DNA of 64,000 bases from Deltaproteobacteria bacterium (GTDB lineage: Bacteria; Myxococcota; Myxococcia; Myxococcales; Anaeromyxobacteraceae). The stretch spans positions 124,001 through 188,000 of the forward strand of contig JACRMN010000007.1 in the NCBI GenBank assembly GCA_016214955.1. The letters are read 5' to 3'. A model generated the notes under the pieces. It saw only the letters and a list, made by a program, of their open reading frames with translations. It was not told the DNA's origin and did no database searches. The position numbers were made by a program, and so were the translations under genes. Below, piece by piece: positions 55,445 to 63,912 of the stretch (the stretch's first letter is position 1; the number at the start of each line of letters is the position of its first letter).

Positions 55445-56650
55445 CTAGTTCCACTGGCTGGGGCCCGCAACGGGACACATGGGCACCGCGCTCGCGCTCA
55501 CCAGGACGCGCCCCTGCGCAGCGCCGGTCCAGCACCAGACGCCGGTGTTGATGATCTGGTTGATGGTCGCCGTCCAGGCGATGCACTCGTTGGGGCAGGT
55601 GAGGCCGGCGACGACCCTGGTGCCGCCCGGCCCCCACGATGCGGCGGCGGCCAGGGCGCTCTGCTCCGTGTAGGTGCCGAGCGGATCGCAGTTGACGAAG
55701 GAGCCCCCGAGCCCGTTGGCGTGCACGGTCTGGCAGGCCGTCCCGCCCGGGCAGCAGGTCGTGCCCGCGGTGCAGCAGGCGGCCCCGCAGGTGACGGCGG
55801 GGGCGGCGCAGGTGCAGCCGCCGGCGACGCAGGACTGCTGGGCGCCGCAGGTGCCAGTGCAGGAGCCGCAATGGGAGGGGTCGGTCTGCAGGTCCACGCA
55901 GGTTCCGCTGCAGCTCGTCTGGCCGGCGGGGCAGGTGCAGGCGCCCGCGGTGCACACCCGGCCGGCGGCGCAGGCGTGGCCGCAGGCGCCGCAATTGGCC
56001 GCGTCGGTGGCGGTGTCGGCGCAGGCGTTGCCGCAGCGGTCGGGCGTGGCGCCGCCGCAGGCGAGGCAGGTGCCGGCCGAGCAGATCTCGCCGTCGGCGC
56101 AGGGGTTGCCGCAGGCGCCGCAGTTCAGGCGGTCGGCGCGGGTGTCGAGGCATCGCGGGTTCGCACCGGGGCCGCAGTCGGTGCTGGTGCCGCAGGCGCA
56201 GGCGCCGGAGAGGCAGGTACCCGCTCCACACGACTGGCCACAGGCGCCGCAGTTGGCGCCGTCGCGCTGGTCGTCCACGCACTGCGGGCTGGCCTGGGTG
56301 CCGCAGTCGCGGGTGGCGCCGCAGGCGCAGGCCCCGGCGGCGCAGGTGCCCGTGCCGCAGTCGTGGGTGCAGGTGCCGCAGTGCCGGGGATCGGCAGCCA
56401 GGTCCACGCAGGCGCCCGCGCAGGTGTCCTGGCCCGCCGGGCAGCCGCATTGCCCGGCGTTGCAGGCGGCCCCGGCGGCGCAGCGCAGGGTGCAGCCGCC
56501 GCAGTTCCGGACGTCGGACTGCAGGTCGGTGCAGGCGCCCGAGCAGTCGGCCTGGCCGGCAGGGCAGGTGACCTTCTTGTCGCCGCAGCCCGCCGCCAGC
56601 GACATGGTGAGCGCGAGGAGCAGCAGCGAGGCGTCGGGGCGGCGGGCCAT
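55445..56650 (-). CDS. Cys-rich repeat lipoprotein
   Basis: The 401-residue product has a lipoprotein signal (lipobox region SLAAGC, Cys 22). Six tandem repeats of about 40 residues follow, each with the pattern C-x2-C-x-D-x2-D-x2-NCG-x-C-x3-C-x-G-x2-C-x2-G-x-C (for example SDVRNCGGCTLRC and TDAANCGACGHAC), then a seventh partial Cys run (CGAACCTAGTTCCPGG). The C-terminal ~95 residues are different (TWTATINQIINTGVWCW). Dozens of cysteines imply a disulfide-stapled or metal-binding rod at the cell surface, as in Myxococcota and Bradymonadales proteins. The partner is unknown. Confidence 0.8.
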   Translation of the reverse strand: MARRPDASLLLLALTMSLAAGCGDKKVTCPAGQADCSGACTDLQSDVRNCGGCTLRCAAGAACNAGQCGCPAGQDTCAGACVDLAADPRHCGTCTHDCGTGTCAAGACACGATRDCGTQASPQCVDDQRDGANCGACGQSCGAGTCLSGACACGTSTDCGPGANPRCLDTRADRLNCGACGNPCADGEICSAGTCLACGGATPDRCGNACADTATDAANCGACGHACAAGRVCTAGACTCPAGQTSCSGTCVDLQTDPSHCGSCTGTCGAQQSCVAGGCTCAAPAVTCGAACCTAGTTCCPGGTACQTVHANGLGGSFVNCDPLGTYTEQSALAAAASWGPGGTRVVAGLTCPNECIAWTATINQIINTGVWCWTGAAQGRVLVSASAVPMCPVAGPSQWN

Positions 56651-56773
56651 GGCTTCTCCGCGCTTGCAGGGTGTGCCGGAAGTATACGCGGAGTGCGGGC
56701 CGCGGAGGGCTGAAATAGGCCGGCGGGAGCGGCGTAGGAGGGGGTGTTGCGAACGAGAATCCACGAGGTTGCC

Positions 56774-56977
56774 ATGACGACGCTCTCGACCCCCCGCCGC
56801 TCCGCCCTCCGCACCTTCGCCGCCACGCTGGCCCTCGCCGCCCTGCTGGTCGCCGGCTACCGCACCGCGCTCGAGACCACCGCCGGCGCGGTCTACGGCG
56901 CGCTGCAGGCGGCCCCGGCCGCGAGCGGCGCGGCGGTGCTGGCCGCCGCCGAGCAGGCCCTCTCCGCCCACAACTAG
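56774..56977 (+). CDS. Small single-helix membrane or secreted protein
   Basis: A 67-residue product: a basic start (MTTLSTPRRSALR), one hydrophobic helix (TFAATLALAALLVAGY) and an Ala-rich tail ending LSAHN. It may be a small inner-membrane protein or be cleaved. The ATG at 56774 follows CGAGGT, and a good terminator closes the gene, which supports it being real. Function unknown. Confidence 0.6.
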   Translation: MTTLSTPRRSALRTFAATLALAALLVAGYRTALETTAGAVYGALQAAPAASGAAVLAAAEQALSAHN

Positions 56978-56986
56978 CGCTCCCCT

Positions 56987-57024
56987 GCGGGCCGCTCCCC
57001 GTCGGGGGCGGCCTGCCGTTTTCT
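56987..57024 (+). terminator. Rho-independent terminator of the small membrane gene
   Basis: A GC-rich stem (GGCCG...CGGCC plus CCCC/GGGG) ten bases after the stop is followed by GTTTTCT. Confidence 0.7.
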
Positions 57025-57045
57025 CCCCTGCCGGTCCCGCTCCGG

Positions 57046-57051
57046 TAAGCT
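57046..57051 (+). promoter_or_regulatory. -10-like element of the YbjQ gene
   Basis: TAAGCT ends seven bases before ATG 57059 with no ribosome site. Confidence 0.35.
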
Positions 57052-57058
57052 CCCCGCC

Positions 57059-57439
57059 ATGGCCATCCGCCCCGGCGCCTCCACCGCCCCCCTCCCCCAT
57101 CAGATCCCCATCCAGACCACCTTCGATCCTCCCCCCGGCTACGAGGTGGAGCGGGTGGTGGGCCCCTGCTGGGGCATCACCGTCCGCAGCCGCAGCGTCG
57201 TCGGCACCACCTGCGCCGGCTGCCAGACCATCTTCGGCGGCGAGATCACCATGTTCAGCGAGCTCGCCAACGAGACCCGCAACGAGGCCATGAACCGCCT
57301 GGAGCAGCACGCCCGCCAGATGGGCGCCAACGCGGTGCTCGGGTTCCGCTTCGACTCCTCCGAGCTCATGCAGAACACCAACGAGATCGTGGCCTACGGC
57401 ACGGCGGTGGTCATCCGCCGGACCTCGGCCGCGCCGTGA
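57059..57439 (+). CDS. YbjQ family (heavy-metal-binding-like) protein
   Basis: A 126-residue protein of the YbjQ/UPF0145 family (PF01906), which forms pentameric rings. The core VERVVGPCWGITVRSRSVVG, NETRNEAMNRLEQHARQMGANAVLGFRFDSSEL and EIVAYGTAVVIRR is typical. Three cysteines (GPCWG, TTCAGCQT) give a CxxC not found in every member, which might bind metal. Function is unproven across the family. The next gene overlaps its stop by four bases (GTGA). Confidence 0.9.
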   Translation: MAIRPGASTAPLPHQIPIQTTFDPPPGYEVERVVGPCWGITVRSRSVVGTTCAGCQTIFGGEITMFSELANETRNEAMNRLEQHARQMGANAVLGFRFDSSELMQNTNEIVAYGTAVVIRRTSAAP

Positions 57440-58038
57440 GCCGGCTGCCGCCGGGCCTGGCGCGGCGCATCGACCGCCTGGCCCGCCGGGCCCACGCCTT
57501 CCACCGCCTCGCCCACCACCCGCTCTGCGGCGCCTACCGGGGCGAGCTGCTCCGGCTCGGCCGCCGGACGCGCCTGTGCCTGGGCTGCAGCCTGCTGGGC
57601 CTCGGCGGCGCGCTGGGGCTGGCCGCGGGCCTGCTGGCGCCGCGCCCCTCCGGCGCCGCGCTCGCGGCCGGGGCCGCCCTCCTGCTCCTCGCCGCCTGGG
57701 GCTCGCTGCGGCCCGGCGCCGGCGGGCGGGCGCGCAAGCTGCTCACGCGCCTGGCGCCCATGGGGCTCGCCGCGGCGCTGGCCGCCGGCGGGCTCCGGCG
57801 CGCCGACGGCCCGGGGCTGCTCGCCGCCCTCCTCGCCGCCGCCGCCTTCGCCGGCGCGCTCCTCGCCTACCGCCGCCGCGGTCCCGACCGCTCGCCCTGC
57901 GCCACCTGCCCGGAGCGGCCTGCCGGCCCCGCCTGTGCCGGCTTCCGCCCGGCCGTGCGGCGCGAGCGGGCCTTCTCGCGCCTGGCGGGGCGCTGGATCG
58001 CCGCCGCTAGTGCGCCGCCTCGAAGCCCAGCCTCCTGA
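57436..58038 (+). CDS. Hypothetical membrane protein with Cys clusters
   Basis: A 200-residue protein coupled to YbjQ. The N-terminus has HPLCGAYRGELLRLGRRTRLCLGCSLLGLG, giving C-x(n)-C-x2-C just before the first helix. About four hydrophobic helices follow. A second cluster CATCPERPAGPACAGF follows the last helix. The paired cysteine clusters on the same side of the membrane suggest metal or Fe-S binding. I do not recognise a family. The 3' end overlaps the convergent M3 peptidase by 32 bases. Confidence 0.6.
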   Translation: MSRLPPGLARRIDRLARRAHAFHRLAHHPLCGAYRGELLRLGRRTRLCLGCSLLGLGGALGLAAGLLAPRPSGAALAAGAALLLLAAWGSLRPGAGGRARKLLTRLAPMGLAAALAAGGLRRADGPGLLAALLAAAAFAGALLAYRRRGPDRSPCATCPERPAGPACAGFRPAVRRERAFSRLAGRWIAAASAPPRSPAS

Positions 58039-60100
58039 GCAGCGGCTCGACCGAGGGCTTGCGACCGCGGAAGGCGACGAAGAGCTCCATGGGATCGACC
58101 GAGCCCCCCCGCGCCAGCAGCGCGCGGAAGGCGCCGGCCGTGGCCGGGTCGAAGAGCCCCTTCTCCTGGAAGAGGGCGAAGGCGTCGGCGTCGAGCACCT
58201 CCGCCCAGCGGTAGCTGTAGTAGCCGGCCGAGTAGCCGTCGCCGGGGCCGAAGACGTGCTGGAAGTAGGTGGAGCGGTAGCGGGGGACGATGGCCTCGGG
58301 CATCCCCATGCGCGCCAGCGAGATGCGCTCCAGGGTGGCGGCGTCCTGCTCGGCCGGAGCCGCCAGGGTGTGCCAGTCGAGGTCCAGCAGGCTGGCCGCC
58401 AGGTACTCGACGCTGCGGAACCCGCCGTTCCAGCGCTCGGCGGCGCGGATGCGCTCCACCAGCCGCTCGGGGATGGGCTCGCCGGTCTTCCAGTGGCGGG
58501 CGTAGCCGCGGAGCACCGCCGGCTCCAGGGCCCAGTTCTCCATCACCTGCGAGGGGAGCTCGACGAAGTCGCGCGGCGTCCGGGAGAGCGCGGCGAAGCG
58601 CTTGCGGGCCAGCATGGCGTGCAGGCCGTGGCCGAACTCGTGGAAGAGGGTGTGCACCTCCTCCAGCGAGAGCAGCGCCGGCGCCCCGCCCACGGGCCGG
58701 GTGAAGTTGCAGGTGTTCATCACCAGCGGCCGGACCTCGCGCCCGCCGCGGCTCCACTGGCCCCGGAAGCCGGAGGCCCAGGCGCCGGAGCGCTTGCCCG
58801 GCCGCGGGTGGTAGTCGGTGAAGAAGATGGCCAGGTGGGAGCCGTCGGCCTCCTTCACCTCCCAGGCCTGGGCCTCGGCGCCGGGCACCGGCAGGTCGGG
58901 CCGGGCGGTGAAGGTGATCCCGTAGAGGCGACGCGCCACCTCGAAGGCGCCGTCGCGCACCCGCGGGAGCGCGAAGTAGGGGCGCAGCTCGTCCTCGTCG
59001 AGGTCGTGCCGCTCCTTCCGCACCCGCTCGGCGTAGTGGAACCAGTCGTGGGGCGCGAGGGGCAGCGCCTGGCCGTCGGCCTGCAGCGCGCGGGTCAGCT
59101 CCTCGGCCTCGCGCGCCGCGGCCGCCTTGGCCGGCGCCCAGAGCCTGTCGAGCAAGGCGTAGGCCTGGCCCGGGCTCCCGGCCATCTGGTCGTCGAGGAC
59201 GTAGTCGGCCCAGGTGGCGAACCCGAGCAGCCGCGCCTTCTCGGCCCGCAGCGCCGCCATCCGCGACGCCACCGCCTTGTTGTCGGTGGGGCCTCCCCTG
59301 TCGCAGCGGCCGGTGTAGGCCTGGAACATCTGCCGGCGCAGCTCGCGGTCGCGGGCGTGCTGCAGGAAGGGCCAGAGGCTGGGGGCCTTGAGGGTGAAGA
59401 GCCACTTGCCGGGCAGGCCCGCCCGGGCGGCCTCCTCGGCCGCCGCGGCGCGGAGCCAGGGCGGGAGTCCGTCGAGCTGCCCGGGCCGGTCCAGCACCAG
59501 CCGGTAGGCGTTGGTCTCGGCCAGCACGTTGTCGGCGAACCTCACCCCGAGCGTCGCCAGCTCGCCGTTGACGGCGCGCAGCCGCGCCTGGGCCGCCGGC
59601 TCGAGGCCCGCCCCGGCCCGCACCATGCGCTTCCAGGTGCGCTCCACCAGCATCCGCTGCTCCGGCCCGAGCCCGGCCGCCGCCTCGCGCACCGCCCGCA
59701 CCCGCGCGAAGAGGCGCGGGTCCATGTCGATGGCGTCGCGGTGGGCGGCGAGCAGCGGGGCCACCTCGCGGTTCACCGCCTGGATGGCCGGCGTGGTGTC
59801 GGAGCCGGCCCGGTTCTGGAACACGCTCTGGACCCGCTCCAGCGGCTCGCCGGCGGCGTCGAGGGGCTCCAGGGTGTTCTCGAAGGTGGCCGCCGCGGGC
59901 TGGGCGGCGATGCGCTCCACCTCGCTTCGGACCGCCGCCATGGCCTGGCGCAGCGCCGGCCCGAAGTGCTCGTCCCGGATGCGCGCGAAGGGCGGGATGC
60001 CGAAGGGCCCGTCCCAGGGCGCGAGCAGCGGGTTGGGGTCGGCGGCGGCTCCGGCCGCGAGCGGCAGGAGCAGCGACAGCAGGGCGAGCGTCCGGGGCAT
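58007..60100 (-). CDS. M3 family oligopeptidase (Dcp/OpdA-like), secreted
   Basis: A 697-residue zinc peptidase with Sec signal (ALLSLLLPLAAGAAA). The M3 zinc site is LLSLEEVHTLFHEFGHGLHAML with the downstream Glu in ELPSQVMENWALEP, and DFYLDD-like RGGSVDPMELFVAFRGRKPSVEPLLRRLGF ends the chain. A DH(Y/F)-type substrate loop FRGQWSRGGREVRPLVMNTCNFTRP is present. It likely trims peptides outside the cytoplasm, unlike the cytosolic E. coli OpdA. ATG at 60100 is preferred over 60106 because GGAG is eight bases upstream. Confidence 0.94.
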   Translation of the reverse strand: MPRTLALLSLLLPLAAGAAADPNPLLAPWDGPFGIPPFARIRDEHFGPALRQAMAAVRSEVERIAAQPAAATFENTLEPLDAAGEPLERVQSVFQNRAGSDTTPAIQAVNREVAPLLAAHRDAIDMDPRLFARVRAVREAAAGLGPEQRMLVERTWKRMVRAGAGLEPAAQARLRAVNGELATLGVRFADNVLAETNAYRLVLDRPGQLDGLPPWLRAAAAEEAARAGLPGKWLFTLKAPSLWPFLQHARDRELRRQMFQAYTGRCDRGGPTDNKAVASRMAALRAEKARLLGFATWADYVLDDQMAGSPGQAYALLDRLWAPAKAAAAREAEELTRALQADGQALPLAPHDWFHYAERVRKERHDLDEDELRPYFALPRVRDGAFEVARRLYGITFTARPDLPVPGAEAQAWEVKEADGSHLAIFFTDYHPRPGKRSGAWASGFRGQWSRGGREVRPLVMNTCNFTRPVGGAPALLSLEEVHTLFHEFGHGLHAMLARKRFAALSRTPRDFVELPSQVMENWALEPAVLRGYARHWKTGEPIPERLVERIRAAERWNGGFRSVEYLAASLLDLDWHTLAAPAEQDAATLERISLARMGMPEAIVPRYRSTYFQHVFGPGDGYSAGYYSYRWAEVLDADAFALFQEKGLFDPATAGAFRALLARGGSVDPMELFVAFRGRKPSVEPLLRRLGFEAAH

Positions 60101-60204
60101 CCGCATCTCCGTCTTGACGCGCCCGGCGGGCGCCGGGGCGAGGGGCGCATTGTAGCGGGGATGCCCCCGCCAGGCCGCCCCCCGGCGGGCCGATCCCCCC
60201 GCTG

Positions 60205-60234
60205 TTGACCGCCCCCGCCGCCTGCGGCTATCCC
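60205..60234 (+). promoter_or_regulatory. Sigma-70-type promoter of the GDT1 gene
   Basis: TTGACC (60205-60210), 18-base spacer, TATCCC (60229-60234). The hexamer ends ten bases before ATG 60245, so the leader is only a few bases. Confidence 0.5.
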
Positions 60235-60244
60235 TTCGCCCCCG

Positions 60245-60811
60245 ATGCTCGAGACCGTGGTCAGCAGCTTCCTGCTCGTCGCCGTGAGCGAGATGGGCGA
60301 CAAGACCCAGCTCCTCGCCTTCTCGCTCGCCTCCCGCTTCCGCCGCCCCTGGGTGGTGATGGCCGGCATCCTCACCGCCACCCTGCTCAACCACGGCCTG
60401 GCCTCCAGCGTCGGCGCCTGGGTGGCCCAGAGCGTGCCGCCGCGGGTGATGGCCGGGGTCCTGGCCGCCACCTTCATCGGCTTCGGCCTGTGGACCCTGC
60501 GGCCCGACACCCTCGACGAGGAGGCGAAGCCGGGGCGCTTCGGCCCCTTCGTCACCACCACGGTGCTCTTCTTCCTCGCCGAGATGGCCGACAAGACCCA
60601 GCTCGCCACCGTGGCGCTCGCCGCCCGCTACCAGTCGGTGGTGCTGGTGACCGCCGGCACCACGCTGGGGATGCTGGCCTCCGACGGCCTGGCGGTCTTC
60701 CTGGGCGACAAGCTGGCCGCCAAGGTGCAGCTCCGCTGGATCCGGGTGGCCGCCGCCAGCCTGTTCTTCGCCTTCGGCGGCGTCTCGCTCTGGGGCGCGC
60801 TGCGCGCCTGA
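60245..60811 (+). CDS. GDT1/TMEM165 (UPF0016) family cation exporter
   Basis: A 188-residue inner-membrane protein with six helices in two inverted halves. Each half has the signature E-x-GDK(T/S)Q or its variant: VSEMGDKTQLLAFSLASRF and LAEMADKTQLATVALAARY. Bacterial members export Mn2+ (MneA/MntX type) and eukaryotic ones move Ca2+/Mn2+. Manganese export is the best guess. It is convergent with the Cys-bearing membrane protein gene over five bases. Confidence 0.9.
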   Translation: MLETVVSSFLLVAVSEMGDKTQLLAFSLASRFRRPWVVMAGILTATLLNHGLASSVGAWVAQSVPPRVMAGVLAATFIGFGLWTLRPDTLDEEAKPGRFGPFVTTTVLFFLAEMADKTQLATVALAARYQSVVLVTAGTTLGMLASDGLAVFLGDKLAAKVQLRWIRVAAASLFFAFGGVSLWGALRA

Positions 60812-60816
60812 GGGGC

Positions 60817-61809
60817 TCAGCCCTTCAGGTTGGAGCCCAGCACCGCCCAGGCGACGATGGCCAGCAGCGCCGCGCCCAGCACCGCCGCCGCGCCCGCCAG
60901 CCGGCGCTGCAGCGCCGGGACGGCCTGCGCCAGGCTGGGGATGCGCCGGAACGGCGCCAGCAGGCCCGCGCCCATCCCCGCCACCGAGGCGCCCAGGAGC
61001 GCCGCGTAGAGCGGGTAGCCGATGCCCAGGTACTCGCGCTGCAGCAGGCAGAATGGGCAGTGGTGGGTGGGGAGCTCGTAGACGTAGGGCGACACCCAGG
61101 CGATGGCCGCCGCCAGGCCGGCGGGCAGGAGCAGCGCCGAGGCCAGCGCCAGCGGGAGCGCGCCCCGCCCGGTGCGCCGCAGGGCCACGGCGGCGAGGAG
61201 CGCGGCGCCGGCCGCGGCCAGGAAGGCGGCGGCGGCCGCGCGCGGCGGCAGCCCGGCGAGGTCGCCGGCCAGCCCGGCGCCCGACCTGCCGAAGAGGCTG
61301 CCGCAGCAGGAGGTGATCACCTGGGGGCGCAGCGCGGTGAGGAAGCGGAGCTGGAGCCAGGCCTCGGCCAGGAGCAGCGGTGCCACCGCCAGGAGCGCCG
61401 CGTACTTGGGGCGCAGGAGCGGGTAGTCGAAGCCCTGCCGGTCGGCGTGATCCAGGAGCAGCCAGAGGCCGGCCAGCACCGCACCGGCCAGCTTCAGCAC
61501 CAGCACCTGGTACCCGCCGGGCGCGGCCCGCAGCGAGCCGGCGGCGCACATGGCGCCGCGGAAGAGGGGCGCGAGCGCGTCGGCGGTGAAGACGTAGAGG
61601 AACAGCGACACCAGCTCGAAGGCCATCACCCAGCCGACCAGCGTGGAGACCAGGTAGGTGCGCCGCTCCAGCCGGAGCTGCAGCTCGCTGCCGCTCGAGA
61701 GGTCCCAGTGGCGCAGGATGACGAGGCCGTGGCCGGCGGCGTGGAGCAGGAGCCCGGCGGTGGCCACCGAGGCAACCAGCAGGGCCAGCGCGCCGGGGTG
61801 GAGGATCAC
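60817..61809 (-). CDS. Polytopic membrane protein with Cys motifs, ABC-operon partner
   Basis: A 330-residue protein with about eight helices. Cysteine features face loops: MCAAGSL near residue 88, SCCGSLF near 165, and THHCPFCLLQREYLGIGYPLY near 249, the last resembling a redox or metal CxxC with adjacent histidines. Its GTG overlaps the ATPase stop, so it belongs to the operon 63.9-60.8 kb. I do not recognise a named family. A role in metal, haem or thiol handling is inference from the motifs. Confidence 0.6.
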   Translation of the reverse strand: MILHPGALALLVASVATAGLLLHAAGHGLVILRHWDLSSGSELQLRLERRTYLVSTLVGWVMAFELVSLFLYVFTADALAPLFRGAMCAAGSLRAAPGGYQVLVLKLAGAVLAGLWLLLDHADRQGFDYPLLRPKYAALLAVAPLLLAEAWLQLRFLTALRPQVITSCCGSLFGRSGAGLAGDLAGLPPRAAAAAFLAAAGAALLAAVALRRTGRGALPLALASALLLPAGLAAAIAWVSPYVYELPTHHCPFCLLQREYLGIGYPLYAALLGASVAGMGAGLLAPFRRIPSLAQAVPALQRRLAGAAAVLGAALLAIVAWAVLGSNLKG

Positions 61810-62492
61810 GGCGCCCCCGTCTCGACCCGGCCATCGCGCAGCGAGATGCGCCGATCCACCACCGCGGCGTCGTGGACCACGGCGTCGTGCGAGGCCATCA
61901 GCACCGTCTTGCCGCGGCGGCGCAGGTCGGCGACCAGCTCCAGGAGCTCGAGCGCCAGCTTGCTGTCGAGGTGGGCGGTGGGCTCGTCGGCGACGATCAC
62001 CCGCGGGTCGTTGATCAGCGCCCGGGCGATGGCCACCCGCTGGGCCTCGCCGCCCGAGAGCCAGTCGGCGCGGGCCCGGGCCCGGTGGTCCACCCGCAGG
62101 AGCTCCAGCAGCTCGCGGGCCCGCCGCTCCAGCGTCGGGCGCGGCAGGCCCAGCGGGTAGGCGGGCAGCATCACGTTCTCCAGCACCGGGATGCCGGGCA
62201 GGAGGTGGAACTGCTGGAAGACGAAGCCGAAGGTGCGGCGCCGCACCTCGGTGAGGAAGCGCTCGGGCAGGCTGGTGACCTCGCGGCCGTCGAGGAAGAT
62301 GCGGCCCGAGGTGGGGCGGGCCATGCAGCCCACCAGCGTGAGCAGGCTGGTCTTCCCCGAGCCGCTGGGGCCGCGCAGCACGATCACCTGCCCCTCCTCG
62401 AGCTCGAGGCTCACCCCCCGGACTGCCGCCAGCTCGTCGGGCCGGCCCTGGTGGTAGACCTTCCGCACCTCGCGCAGGGAGAGGAAGCTCAC
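61806..62492 (-). CDS. ABC transporter ATP-binding protein (LolD/MacB type)
   Basis: A 228-residue ATPase of the MacB/LolD/FtsE group. Walker A GPSGSGKTSLLTLVG, Q-loop FGFVFQQFHLLPGIPVLENVMLP, signature LSGGEAQRVAIARALINDP, Walker B VIVADEPTAHLDSKLALELL and the H-loop in MASHDAVV are all intact. These ATPases drive mechanotransmission of FtsX-like permeases rather than transport through a channel. It overlaps the permease gene upstream and the Cys membrane protein downstream. Confidence 0.94.
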   Translation of the reverse strand: MSFLSLREVRKVYHQGRPDELAAVRGVSLELEEGQVIVLRGPSGSGKTSLLTLVGCMARPTSGRIFLDGREVTSLPERFLTEVRRRTFGFVFQQFHLLPGIPVLENVMLPAYPLGLPRPTLERRARELLELLRVDHRARARADWLSGGEAQRVAIARALINDPRVIVADEPTAHLDSKLALELLELVADLRRRGKTVLMASHDAVVHDAAVVDRRISLRDGRVETGAP

Positions 62493-63625
62493 GACCGCAT
62501 CACCGCGTCCGGGTCGACGGTGGCCGCCCGCCAGGAGGGCACCACGGTGGCCGCCGTGTACGGGGCCACCGAGAGGAAGAAGAGCGTGGCCAGCTGGTAG
62601 GGGCCCACCTCGGGCACCAGCCGGAACTGGGGGTAGAGCACCGACCAGCCCTGCAGCGCCGGCCGGAAGATGGGCGCGCCGAGCAGGAAGACGTGGGCGT
62701 AGGCCGCGAGCACGCCGGCGCCGAAGGCGGTGAGCGAGACCGCCGCCCCTTCCCAGGCCTTGAGCGCCAGCACGTCGGAGGTCTCCCAGCCCACCGCCTT
62801 GAGGACGCCGATCTCCCGCCGCTCCTCGGCGGAGAGGCCCGAGGCCTTGTCCCAGGCCACCACCACGAAGGCCAGCACCGCCGCGCCGAGGACGATCACC
62901 GAGAGGCCGGCGCGCCAGTCGAAGATGGACTCGTAGGTGCGGGCCAGCTCCTCGCGGGTGATGGGGCGGGTGTCGGGCAGGGCCGCGGCCACCTTGGCGG
63001 CCACGGTGGACACCTCGCGCGGATTGCGCACGGTGAGCACCGCGTCGGTGTAGACGCCCGGGGGCACGCCGAAGAGCCGGCGGAAGTCGGCCTCCGAGAT
63101 CAGCACCAGGTCGGCCGAGACCAGCTCCGAGCCGGAGGCGAGCAGCTCCCGCACCCGGAGCCGGAGGGTGGAGCCGTCGTGGGCCACGAGGTCGAGGGGG
63201 CTCCCCGGCGCGAGGCGCCGCGCCCGCGCCACCCCCTGCCCCACCACCGCCTGCCCCTCCTCCCCCCAGAAGCGATCCGGGACCTGGATGGTGTAGTTGG
63301 CCTGCGGCGTGGGGTCGTGGAAGTAGCCCCAGAGCCGGCCGCGGATCTCGCCCACGCCGCGGATCCCGCGCAGCGCCTGGAGGTGGCCCGCGGGGAGCAG
63401 GTCGTGCCGGCCGGCCACCATGCGCTGCACCACCACCTCGGGCGAACCCGCGAGCACCCGCGCCGCCTCGGCGCGCAGGGCCCCGGTGAAGAAGAGCACC
63501 GAGGCCACCGCCGCCACCGTGAGGGCGTAGACGGCGGTCAGCGCCAGGTTCTTCCCCTTGCGGCGCCAGAGCGAGCCGAGGGCGAAGTCGAGGAGGGAGC
63601 GCTGCCGCGCCAGCCAGGTGCGCAT
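62489..63625 (-). CDS. FtsX/MacB-like ABC permease
   Basis: A 378-residue permease with an N-terminal helix (LALTAVYALTVAAVASVLFFTGAL), a large periplasmic MacB-like core (residues about 45-230, with VQRMVAGRHDLLPAGHLQALRGIRGVGEIRGRLWGY in sections) and three C-terminal helices of FtsX type, with SAEERREIGVLKAVGWETSDVLALKAWEGA as the coupling region. It pairs with ATPase 61806-62492. Substrate unknown; the partners argue against a plain lipoprotein exporter. Confidence 0.92.
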   Translation of the reverse strand: MRTWLARQRSLLDFALGSLWRRKGKNLALTAVYALTVAAVASVLFFTGALRAEAARVLAGSPEVVVQRMVAGRHDLLPAGHLQALRGIRGVGEIRGRLWGYFHDPTPQANYTIQVPDRFWGEEGQAVVGQGVARARRLAPGSPLDLVAHDGSTLRLRVRELLASGSELVSADLVLISEADFRRLFGVPPGVYTDAVLTVRNPREVSTVAAKVAAALPDTRPITREELARTYESIFDWRAGLSVIVLGAAVLAFVVVAWDKASGLSAEERREIGVLKAVGWETSDVLALKAWEGAAVSLTAFGAGVLAAYAHVFLLGAPIFRPALQGWSVLYPQFRLVPEVGPYQLATLFFLSVAPYTAATVVPSWRAATVDPDAVMRS

Positions 63626-63631
63626 GGGGCC

Positions 63632-63910
63632 TCAGCGGCGCGGCGGGACCAGCGAGCCGGAGGGGAAGTGCTCCAGCGCCACCGGGTGGTCCTGGAAGGC
63701 GGCGAAGCGGTCGGCCTGGGAGGGGTGGCGCGTGTAGCGCGCCTCGGTGAAGAGGCAGAGGTCGGTGAGGTCGAGGCGCCGCACCAGCTCGGCGCGGGCC
63801 TCCTGCTCCGGCAGCAGCCGGCGCGCCTGGGCCCGGGCGTGGGCCGCGGCCGCCGCGCCCAGCGCGGCGAGGGCGAGGAGCAGGGCGAGGAAGGCATCGG
63901 CGCGGCGCAC
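63632..63910 (-). CDS. Small conserved membrane-anchored protein of the ABC operon
   Basis: A 92-residue protein with one N-terminal helix (AFLALLLALAALGAAAAAHA) and a periplasmic tail containing LDLTDLCLFTEARYTRHPSQADRFAAFQDHPVALEHFPSGSLVPP. The tail is compact, with one Cys and several His/Asp/Glu, and looks conserved rather than low-complexity. GTG at 63910 follows the preceding stop by two bases. Function unknown. Confidence 0.65.
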   Translation of the reverse strand: MRRADAFLALLLALAALGAAAAAHARAQARRLLPEQEARAELVRRLDLTDLCLFTEARYTRHPSQADRFAAFQDHPVALEHFPSGSLVPPRR

Positions 63911-63912
63911 GC

